Positions 1 through 5,072 of a DNA stretch of 6,479 bases are shown piece by piece. Under the pieces are notes generated by a model. It saw nothing but the letters and a program-made list of their open reading frames with translations, was not told the DNA's origin and searched no databases. Position 1 is the first letter of the stretch. Each line of letters starts with the position of its first letter. The position numbers and the translations under genes are program-made. The stretch comes from Candidatus Aminicenantota bacterium (GTDB lineage: Bacteria > Acidobacteriota > Aminicenantia > Aminicenantales > JAFGBC01), in NCBI GenBank assembly GCA_016933355.1, contig JAFGBC010000218.1, forward strand, positions 1-6,479, written 5' to 3'.

Positions 1-405
1 CGGATCATCGAGAGCAAGTTCCCGAACTACGAGGCGGTGATTCCCAAGGAGAACCCGAACGCGCTGGTCGTATCGCGGGGAGAAATCGCCGACGCCATCC
101 GGCGCGTTTCTCTCCTCTCGGCCGAACGCTCGCGCGGAATCAAGTTTTCGATCTCCAAGAACAAGCTCCGGCTGTATTCGTCGAACCCGGAGATGGGGGA
201 AGCGCGGGACGAGATCAGCGTCGAGTACAAGGGCCAGGAGCTGGAGATCGGATTCAACGCCCAGTACCTGCTGGATTTCCTGACCACGGTCACGGCCGAG
301 AGCGTCCGCTTTGAGCTCAAGGACGAGAACAGCGCCGCTCTTCTCCGGCCCGCGGCCAAGGACGGAATGACTTATCTCTATGTCCTGATGCCGATGAAGA
401 TCTGA
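1..405 (+). CDS. dnaN: DNA polymerase III subunit beta (sliding clamp), C-terminal part; 5' end outside window
   Basis: The beta clamp forms a ring round DNA and tethers the replicative polymerase to its template. The frame is open from base 1 and ends at TGA 403-405, giving 134 residues. That is roughly the last third of a clamp of about 370 residues, covering the end of domain II and domain III. The first residues read RIIESKFPNYEAVIP, matching the clamp signature (r-l-I-e-g-x-F-P-x-Y-x-x-V-I-P). Further on come NAQYLLDFL, the domain III segment, and the closing YVLMPMKI, which matches the usual clamp C-terminus (LMPMRL-like) that helps form the pocket binding polymerase peptides. The frame looks intact. 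The gene faces the hydrogenase operon, and no recF or gyrB follows it, unlike the common dnaA-dnaN-recF order. An internal ATG at 37 is only the first Met in the window, not the true start. Confidence 0.95.
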   Translation, partial: RIIESKFPNYEAVIPKENPNALVVSRGEIADAIRRVSLLSAERSRGIKFSISKNKLRLYSSNPEMGEARDEISVEYKGQELEIGFNAQYLLDFLTTVTAESVRFELKDENSAALLRPAAKDGMTYLYVLMPMKI

Positions 406-407
406 CG

Positions 408-432
408 GCCGGACTTGCCCCCGGGGTCCGGC
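408..432. terminator. Possible two-way terminator hairpin between convergent genes
   Basis: The 29-nt spacer between the dnaN stop and the stop of the minus-strand NuoI-like gene holds a perfect 7-bp inverted repeat: GCCGGAC at 408-414 and GTCCGGC at 426-432, with an 11-nt loop. Two further G-U pairs could extend the stem inward in the plus-strand transcript. Neither side is followed by a run of T, so it is not a classic intrinsic terminator. It may act weakly in both directions or simply protect 3' ends. The position between two stop codons is the main support. Confidence 0.4.
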
Positions 433-434
433 GC

Positions 435-875
435 TTATCCGTTGTCCGACGGCGGATTTGCGCTCGGGGCCGGTGCCGCGGGCGCCGGCGCGGGGGCCTT
501 GGGCTTGACGACGGCCCGGACGTACTCCCAGGCGGCTTTGAGGTCCCAGCGCGAAAAGGCCGCGATCTCATACTTGTCGTCCATCCGCATTGCGTCGGTC
601 GGGCAGGAGTCCACGCACTGCGCGCAGTGGATGCAGCGGTCGTTATGGATGGTCAGCCGGAAGCGCTTCTCGGCGGCGCTGAGCTCGACAATCTCGATCG
701 CCTCGGCCGGACAATCCCGCTCGCAGGCCCGGCAGACGATGCAGGTCTCGGGGTGGAGGTAAGGCGTGCCGCGGAAGCCTTCGGGGGGCGAGAGTTTCTT
801 GAACGGATAATCGACGGTCGCCGGCTTTTTGAAGAGGTGGCGGAGGAGCTCGGGGATGAAAGCGCCGATTCTCAT
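435..875 (-). CDS. NuoI/MbhN/EchF-like subunit with two [4Fe-4S] clusters
   Basis: This is the 8-iron ferredoxin-like subunit that carries electrons from the soluble donor, probably ferredoxin, to the small subunit of the hydrogenase. It has 146 residues. Two CxxCxxCxxxCP motifs are present: C45, C48, C51, C55 and C81, C84, C87, C91, each ligating clusters in the usual crosswise way. The N-terminal stretch to about residue 30 is amphipathic and would lie against the membrane arm, as in NuoI. Residues 125-146 form a Pro/Ala-rich tail, likely disordered and not part of the family core. The ATG at 875 overlaps the TGA of the NuoH-like gene (ATGA, 4 nt), and an AAGGGG lies 8 nt upstream. It is the last gene of the operon, converging on dnaN. 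No NuoE/F/G partners are seen, which favours a ferredoxin-linked hydrogenase over an NADH-linked complex I. Confidence 0.93.
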   Translation of the reverse strand: MRIGAFIPELLRHLFKKPATVDYPFKKLSPPEGFRGTPYLHPETCIVCRACERDCPAEAIEIVELSAAEKRFRLTIHNDRCIHCAQCVDSCPTDAMRMDDKYEIAAFSRWDLKAAWEYVRAVVKPKAPAPAPAAPAPSANPPSDNG

Positions 876-1843
876 GGCATGAACCCCTTGAGGAGGATGA
901 CGAGCAAGAGCTGGCCGACGGCGGCCGGCGCCAGGAAGCGCCAGGCGAAGGAGACGACCTGGTCGACCCGGATCCGCGAGGTGGCCGCCCGCATCAGGGA
1001 GAGGAGGAAGATGATGAAGAGCGTCTTGAGGATGAACTGGACGAAGCCCCATCCGACCCCCCCCGGGAAGCCGCCCAGGAAGACGGTCGCCAGCAGTCCG
1101 CTCGAGACGACGAGCTCGATGTCGGTCATGAGCCGGAAGAACGCCAGCTTTTTTCCGGAGAACTCGGTGAACGTCCCGCCCACGATCTCGGTTTCGGCGT
1201 GGGGGATATCGAACGGCGTCCGCTCGAGCTTGGCCTGGACGCAGACGAGAGAGATCGCGAACGCCGGGAGGTTGACGAGGAGGAGCAGCGGCCGGGCCTG
1301 GTAGAAGGCGGCGATTTCGGCCAGCCGCCAGGAGCCGGCGAGCAGGGCCGGGCTCAGGACGGCCAGGAACAAGGGCACCTCGTAGCCGAAGAGCATGGTC
1401 AGGACGCGCGTACCGCCCACGGTCGAGAACAGGTTTGTCGAGGACCAGCCGGCCAGGAAGAAGATCAGGGTCGGCAGGCTCAGAAGGTAGAGGAGGACGA
1501 TGATGTCGCCCGAGAAGGAGTTGAACCCGGAGGCGGTCGGGCTGACGTGCCAGACGGGGACGAGGAGCATGGCGGTCGCGACGACGGCCAGGCCGACGAC
1601 CGGCAGGGCCGTGAAGAGCCCCTTGTCGGCTTTTTCGGGGACGACATCCTCCTTGGCCATGAGCTTGACAAAGTCGGCCACGGGCTGGAGGAGGCCCCAT
1701 CGTCCGGTGTGGGTCGGGCCCATCCGGTTCTGGAGCCGGGCGTAGACCTTGCGGTCGAACCACTCGCAGAACGTCCCGTAGGCGAACAGGAAAAGGAGGC
1801 CGGGATAGACGAAAACGTAGAGCAGGGGTTTTAAAGCGGCCAT
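872..1843 (-). CDS. NuoH/MbhM/EchB-like membrane anchor subunit (complex I subunit 1 family)
   Basis: This subunit anchors the hydrophilic catalytic arm in the membrane and passes redox-linked conformational or charge changes to the ion channels. It has 323 residues, normal for the family, with about eight predicted membrane helices (near 5-25, 78-98, 112-132, 145-170, 184-203, 240-260, 265-284, 298-319). The cytoplasmic loop after helix 1 has the family signature: R31-K-V, Q38-N-R, M41-G-P, G50-L-L-Q-P and A56-D. The second signature, P210-F-D-I-P followed by E217-T-E219-I and G222-G, and then TEFSG, is also present. Position 215 is His, where complex I usually has Glu (PEAE). The ATG lies inside the end of the large-subunit gene (13-nt overlap), with AAGAGGA 7 nt upstream. 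The large subunit beside it shows that this is a hydrogenase rather than a quinone-reducing enzyme. Confidence 0.93.
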   Translation of the reverse strand: MAALKPLLYVFVYPGLLFLFAYGTFCEWFDRKVYARLQNRMGPTHTGRWGLLQPVADFVKLMAKEDVVPEKADKGLFTALPVVGLAVVATAMLLVPVWHVSPTASGFNSFSGDIIVLLYLLSLPTLIFFLAGWSSTNLFSTVGGTRVLTMLFGYEVPLFLAVLSPALLAGSWRLAEIAAFYQARPLLLLVNLPAFAISLVCVQAKLERTPFDIPHAETEIVGGTFTEFSGKKLAFFRLMTDIELVVSSGLLATVFLGGFPGGVGWGFVQFILKTLFIIFLLSLMRAATSRIRVDQVVSFAWRFLAPAAVGQLLLVILLKGFMP

Positions 1844-3033
1844 TCCACGTTCCTCTTCTTGGAATCTCGGGCGGCGCGGCGGCCCGCCATGCGGCGCAAC
1901 TCGCTCCAGCGGACGACGGAGGGCCGGCCGCTGCGGCTGTCGACGAGCTCGACCGACCGCTCGGCACAACAGATGCAGGGATCGATCGCCGCGAAGATCA
2001 GGGGGATATCGGCGATGAAGCCTTTCTTGAGCATGGCGATCGTCGCCGCGTAGTTCCCCAGGGTCGGGGCCCGCACCTTGAGGCGCTCGGGCTTGTCCGT
2101 GCCGTTGGATTTGATGTAATGGATGTTTTCGCCCCGGGGCGCTTCGTACCGGCTGACGATCTCTCCCGGCTTGGGCCGCCGCGGCGCCTTGACGGCGACC
2201 GGCCCGGCCGGGAGGTTCCGGAGCAGGTATTCCATGATGTCGTAGCTCTGGAGGACCTCCTTGATCCGGACGACGGTCCGCCCCAAGACGTCGCAGGTGT
2301 CGGCCGTGCAGACTTCGAAGGGGACCTCGTCGTAGATGCCGTAGGGGTCGTCCTTGCGGACGTCGCGCGGGACGTTCGACGCCCGGGCCGTCGGCCCGAC
2401 GGCGCAGAGGCTCATCGCGTCCTCCTTGGAAAGGTAGCCGACGCCGGCCAGCCGGCCGACGAAAGACGGCTCGGTGGTTCCGAGGTTCAGATAGAAGGAG
2501 GTCCGCGCGCGGAGGACGGCCAGCAGGTCGAGGATCTTCGTCCGTTGGGCCTCGTCGATGTCGCGACGAACGCCGCCGATTGTGTTGATGGCGTAGTGGA
2601 CGCGGTTGCCGGAGATCATCTCGAGGATGTCCATGACGATCTCTCGGTCGCGCCAGACGTACATGAAGAAGGAGTCGAATCCGGCTTCGTGGCCGGCGAC
2701 GCCCAGCCAGAGGAGGTGGCTGTGGACGCGCTCCAACTCGGAAACGAGATAGCGCAGGAACTGGCCGCGTTTGGGCGGGACGATTTCGAAGAGGATCTCG
2801 GCGCCTTGCGCGAAGGTGGTCGAGTGGGAATGGGAACAAATCCCGCAGATGCGTTCGGTCAGATACAGGTTCTGGATGTAGGACCTGCCCTCGGCGACCT
2901 TCTCGACGCCCCGATGGTTGTAGCCCAGGCGGAGGTCGGCGTCGTGGATGACCTCGCCCTCGACCGTCATCCGCAGGCCGATGGGCTCCTTGAGGGCCGG
3001 ATGTTGGGGGCCGATCGGAATTTGAACCTTCAT
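1831..3033 (-). CDS. Group 4 [NiFe] hydrogenase large subunit (NuoD/MbhL/HycE-type), catalytic
   Basis: This is the catalytic subunit that carries the NiFe centre, reducing protons to H2 or the reverse. It has 400 residues. The N-terminal ligand motif is E60-R-I-C63-G-I-C66-S-H-S-H70 and the C-terminal one is D351-P-C353-I-C-C356-A-E-R359. All four NiFe cysteines are therefore present, which separates it from NuoD and from Ehr-type relatives that have lost them. C355 stands where group 4 enzymes usually have Ser (CxSC). After R359 there are 41 more residues, beginning SVELVDSRSG, aligning in layout with the HycE tail that the protease HycI removes. The subunit is therefore probably made as a precursor needing Ni insertion (HypA-F) and a protease, none of which is in the window. 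The start is well supported: the ATG overlaps the previous stop (ATGA), with GGAGG 6 nt upstream. There is no signal peptide, so the site faces the cytoplasm. Confidence 0.95.
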   Translation of the reverse strand: MKVQIPIGPQHPALKEPIGLRMTVEGEVIHDADLRLGYNHRGVEKVAEGRSYIQNLYLTERICGICSHSHSTTFAQGAEILFEIVPPKRGQFLRYLVSELERVHSHLLWLGVAGHEAGFDSFFMYVWRDREIVMDILEMISGNRVHYAINTIGGVRRDIDEAQRTKILDLLAVLRARTSFYLNLGTTEPSFVGRLAGVGYLSKEDAMSLCAVGPTARASNVPRDVRKDDPYGIYDEVPFEVCTADTCDVLGRTVVRIKEVLQSYDIMEYLLRNLPAGPVAVKAPRRPKPGEIVSRYEAPRGENIHYIKSNGTDKPERLKVRAPTLGNYAATIAMLKKGFIADIPLIFAAIDPCICCAERSVELVDSRSGRPSVVRWSELRRMAGRRAARDSKKRNVEWPL

Positions 3034-3521
3034 GACTTGCCTCCGGGGATTTTCTCCTCGGGCCGGACATGCTTCCAGTCCTTGCGGAGCGGGTGCTGCC
3101 CGTCCGGCCAGTCGTCGGACAGGAGGAGCCGCCTGTTGTCGGGGATGTTCTCGACGACGACGCCGAACATCTCCTGGACCTCCCGCTCATAGAGAACGGC
3201 GCCGGGGATGACGGAACAGATGCTTGGAATCCGCGCTTCGGCCTTGGGGGTTCGGGTCCGGACGTGAAGCGACCCCGGCAGGTCGTCGGTGAGATGATAG
3301 AGGAATTCGAAGGCGTCCCCGAGGTCGACCCCGCTGATCGTCGACAGGTGCCAATAGCCCATGTCCGCCTTGAGGCGGCCCAGGGCCCAAACCAGGTCTT
3401 GGGGGGCGAGCGTCAGGAAAATCCTCCGTACGGCCGGGTTCGTCATCTCGAGAATCCTCTCCCCGAGGAGGCCGCGGATCCGGTCCATTCGATCTTGGTC
3501 GTTCATGCGCGTCTCGCTCAC
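3030..3521 (-). CDS. NuoC/MbhK/EchD-like subunit (complex I 30 kDa family)
   Basis: This is a structural subunit of the hydrophilic arm, bound to the large and small subunits. It has no cofactor of its own. The protein has 163 residues. The family signature sits in the C-terminal half: R97-I-P-S, P106-G-A, Y111-E-R-E, M118-F-G, P127-D-N-R-R-L-L-L, D137-W and H143-P-L-R-K-D-W. As in hydrogenases it is a separate gene, not fused to the NuoD-like protein as in E. coli complex I. The start is uncertain. GTG at 3521 begins 1 nt after the stop of the small-subunit gene. An in-frame ATG at 3506 would shorten the protein by five residues. Neither has a clear Shine-Dalgarno sequence. I chose the GTG because it is closest to the upstream stop and would allow reinitiation. 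The 3' end overlaps the large-subunit start by 4 nt. Confidence 0.92.
   Translation of the reverse strand: MSETRMNDQDRMDRIRGLLGERILEMTNPAVRRIFLTLAPQDLVWALGRLKADMGYWHLSTISGVDLGDAFEFLYHLTDDLPGSLHVRTRTPKAEARIPSICSVIPGAVLYEREVQEMFGVVVENIPDNRRLLLSDDWPDGQHPLRKDWKHVRPEEKIPGGKS
3040..3044 (-). promoter_or_regulatory. Strong ribosome binding site for the hydrogenase large subunit
   Basis: A perfect GGAGG on the minus strand ends 6 nt before the ATG at 3033, inside the 3' end of the NuoC-like gene. It is the best Shine-Dalgarno match in the operon and fixes the start of the large subunit. It sits directly after the NuoC-like gene, whose own start has none, so the two neighbours may be translated at different rates or be coupled. 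Confidence 0.75.
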
Positions 3522-3522
3522 A

Positions 3523-3942
3523 CTAGAGTTTTCCCAGCAGCTTGACGACGCCGTCGAGGATGGCGTCGGGCCGGGCCGGGCAGCCGGGCACGTAAACGTC
3601 GACGGGAATGACCTGGTCGATCCCGCCCAGGATATTGTAGGAGCCGCGATAGACGCAGCCGGACATGGCGCAGGCGCCGACGGCGACGACGAACTTGGGG
3701 TCCGGCGTCTGCTCGTAAATGCGGATGAGCCGGTCCTTCATCTGGCGGGTGACCGGACCCGAGCAGACGAGGACGTCGGCGTGCCGCGGCGTGGCCTTGA
3801 GGAGGACGCCCAGCCGTTCGAGGTCGAAGCGGGGGGTCAGGGCGGCCACGATTTCTATGTCGCAGGCGTTGCAGGCGCCGGAGTTGAGGTGGAGGATCCA
3901 GGGCGACTTGATCCTCGACCAGCGGACGAGACGTTTCAGCAT
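3523..3942 (-). CDS. Group 4 [NiFe] hydrogenase small subunit (NuoB/MbhJ/EchC-type)
   Basis: This subunit holds the proximal [4Fe-4S] cluster that feeds electrons to the NiFe site. It has 139 residues, the short single-cluster form typical of group 4 and NuoB proteins and without the extra cluster domain of uptake hydrogenases. The likely cluster ligands are C24 and C27 (SGACNACDIE, hydrogenase-like CxxC rather than the tandem CC of NuoB), C91 (GAC91AMSG) and C121 (VPGC121PARPD). Two more cysteines, C60 (in VLVCSGPVT) and C96, are probably not ligands. There is no Tat signal, in line with a cytoplasm-facing complex. The ATG at 3942 starts 1 nt after the stop of the NuoA-like gene, with GAGGAG 5 nt upstream. 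The stop is TAG at 3523-3525. Confidence 0.95.
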   Translation of the reverse strand: MLKRLVRWSRIKSPWILHLNSGACNACDIEIVAALTPRFDLERLGVLLKATPRHADVLVCSGPVTRQMKDRLIRIYEQTPDPKFVVAVGACAMSGCVYRGSYNILGGIDQVIPVDVYVPGCPARPDAILDGVVKLLGKL

Positions 3943-3943
3943 A

Positions 3944-4276
3944 TTAGCTCCTCGTGATCAGGGCCAGGACGGCGAGGAAGATCATCGCCAGATAGAACAG
4001 GGCGAACAGCGCGATCCGGCCCGAGGGGACGGTCGCGATGACCAGGGCGGCGACGTGCATCATCGTGAAAAAGAGGGCGACGAAGAAGAACAGCCGATAT
4101 CCGAACTGAACCTTGATCCCCGGGATATCCTCGCCGCAGGCGTAGGTCGTGAGCTTGCCGCCGGCATTGTTGGGTTTGGGCGCCATCCGGCGGCCGGCCG
4201 CGTAGAGGAGGACGGCCGCGACGAGGAAGACGGGGAAGGCGACCGCGGGCGAAGTGAGGACGTCGATCGGGTTCAT
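3944..4276 (-). CDS. NuoA/MbhI-like small membrane subunit (complex I subunit 3 family)
   Basis: This subunit sits at the junction of the hydrophilic arm and membrane arm next to the NuoH-like protein. It has 110 residues and three predicted membrane helices, near 10-28, 60-83 and 87-107. The cytoplasmic loop between helices 1 and 2 has the ND3-type cysteine motif Y45-A-C47-G-E-D, followed by P52-G and F58-G-Y-R-L, which identifies the family. The acidic pair of the second helix in complex I (FDVE-like) is absent: the stretch reads FFTMMHVAAL at 69-78, with H74 the only polar charge-capable residue. The ATG at 4276 follows the NuoK-like stop by 3 nt, with AAAGG 7 nt upstream. Classical six-subunit Ech hydrogenases have no such subunit, so its presence points to an Mbh-like or complex-I-like membrane arm. 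Confidence 0.88.
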   Translation of the reverse strand: MNPIDVLTSPAVAFPVFLVAAVLLYAAGRRMAPKPNNAGGKLTTYACGEDIPGIKVQFGYRLFFFVALFFTMMHVAALVIATVPSGRIALFALFYLAMIFLAVLALITRS

Positions 4277-4279
4277 GGC

Positions 4280-4588
4280 TCAGCCTTTCAGCTTGGAGAG
4301 CCGCCGGATGTCCAGGCTCTTCGTATGCCGGTAGAGGTTGATGATGATGGCCAGGGCCGTCGCGACGAGGCTGACCTCGACGACGATGAAGGTGATGGCC
4401 AGGCCCTGGGCGACGAGGATGCTTTTCTTGGCGTAGCCGGTGGCGATGATGACCAGGCTGACGGCCTTGCTGACGACCTCGACGCCGATAAAGAGCTTAA
4501 TCAGGTTCCGCATCGTCAGCAGGGCGTAGATCCCGGTGAAGAGAAGGGCGGCCGCGGCCAGAAGGTAGAGGGTCCAGGGGCTAGTCAT
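4280..4588 (-). CDS. NuoK/MbhG/MrpC-like membrane subunit
   Basis: This small antiporter-family subunit forms part of the proton or sodium path between the NuoH-like subunit and the antiporter-like subunits. It has 102 residues, the usual length, with three membrane helices (about 5-24, 30-50, 58-84). Two buried glutamates that are essential in NuoK (E36 and E72 in E. coli) have counterparts here: E37 in IGVEVVSKAV and E71 in FIVVEVSLVATALA. The neighbouring NuoJ-like and NuoA-like genes support this assignment over a free-standing Mrp antiporter subunit. Its ATG lies 8 nt inside the end of the NuoJ-like gene, so translation is probably coupled. A GAGGAG stands 11 nt upstream, a little far for a strong site. 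Confidence 0.92.
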   Translation of the reverse strand: MTSPWTLYLLAAAALLFTGIYALLTMRNLIKLFIGVEVVSKAVSLVIIATGYAKKSILVAQGLAITFIVVEVSLVATALAIIINLYRHTKSLDIRRLSKLKG

Positions 4589-5069
4589 CGGTGTCTTTGC
4601 TCCTCTTGCGAAACAGGGCCAGGACGGCCAGGACGCCGGCGAAGATGATCGCGACCTGGCCGACCAGGTCGAACGTCCGCTGCTTCCAGAGGACCTCGCC
4701 GAAGACGCCGGCGGCGGGCTCGGCGGGGAGGGTCGTCAGCTTTTTGATAAGGCCCCTGGTGACCAGGATGTCGACGGCCAGGAAGACGACGAAGAAGAGG
4801 GGGAAGGCGATCGTCGCCAGCTTCGATTCCGCGACGTCGCCGCCCGTCTTGGTCAGCGCGATCGTCAGCATGAACAGGACGGTGATCAGCCCGGCCACGA
4901 CCGAGATCTCGAAGGCGCCGGCGTAGGGCGCGCCCATCCGGAAGAAGAGGATGCCGAGGAACAGGCTGGCCACGGCCAGGGCGACGGCGGCCTTGATCAG
5001 GTCCTTGACCAGGACGGCGGCGATCGAGGACAGGATCAGGCCGGCGAGAAGGAGGATTTGGACGGTCAT
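4581..5069 (-). CDS. NuoJ-like membrane subunit resembling fused MbhD+MbhE (complex I subunit 6 / MrpB-like)
   Basis: This is a membrane subunit thought to connect the quinone- or hydrogenase-proximal end with the ion channels. It has 162 residues and five predicted helices (about 3-21, 26-43, 52-72, 84-104, 136-153). The N-terminal half has V19-L-V-K-D-L-I-K-A-A as in MbhD/MrpB-type proteins and G46-A-P, then A52-F-E54-I-S-V-V-A-G-L-I-T-V-L-F as in NuoJ. E54 corresponds to the helix-3 glutamate of this family. The C-terminal half has G124-E-V-L-W-K-Q-R-T-F-D134 and then a last helix, resembling MbhE. Pyrococcus encodes these two parts as separate genes, while complex I has one NuoJ. The ATG at 5069 follows the previous stop by 3 nt, with GGAAGG 6 nt upstream. 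The family assignment is firm, but the MbhD+E reading comes from remembered motifs. Confidence 0.85.
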   Translation of the reverse strand: MTVQILLLAGLILSSIAAVLVKDLIKAAVALAVASLFLGILFFRMGAPYAGAFEISVVAGLITVLFMLTIALTKTGGDVAESKLATIAFPLFFVVFLAVDILVTRGLIKKLTTLPAEPAAGVFGEVLWKQRTFDLVGQVAIIFAGVLAVLALFRKRSKDTDD

Positions 5070-5072
5070 GTC

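Noticed and set aside
435..1967. A 510-residue protein in the NuoI-like frame
   Set aside because: The stretch before the ATG at 875 is a shifted frame of the NuoH-like gene. The ATGA overlap and a normal NuoI-like N-terminus set the start at 875.
872..3190. A single 772-residue protein in the NuoH-like frame extending upstream to 3190
   Set aside because: Only the last 323 residues are NuoH-like. The part before the ATG at 1843 is an Arg/Pro-rich shifted frame over the large-subunit gene; the ATG with AAGAGGA upstream marks the real start.
2119..3192. Open plus-strand frame of 357 codons across the large-subunit and NuoC-like genes
   Set aside because: It is rich in Asp, Gly, Val and Arg with no recognisable domain, and lies antisense to two genes with clear family motifs. 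Long antisense frames are expected in GC-rich coding DNA.
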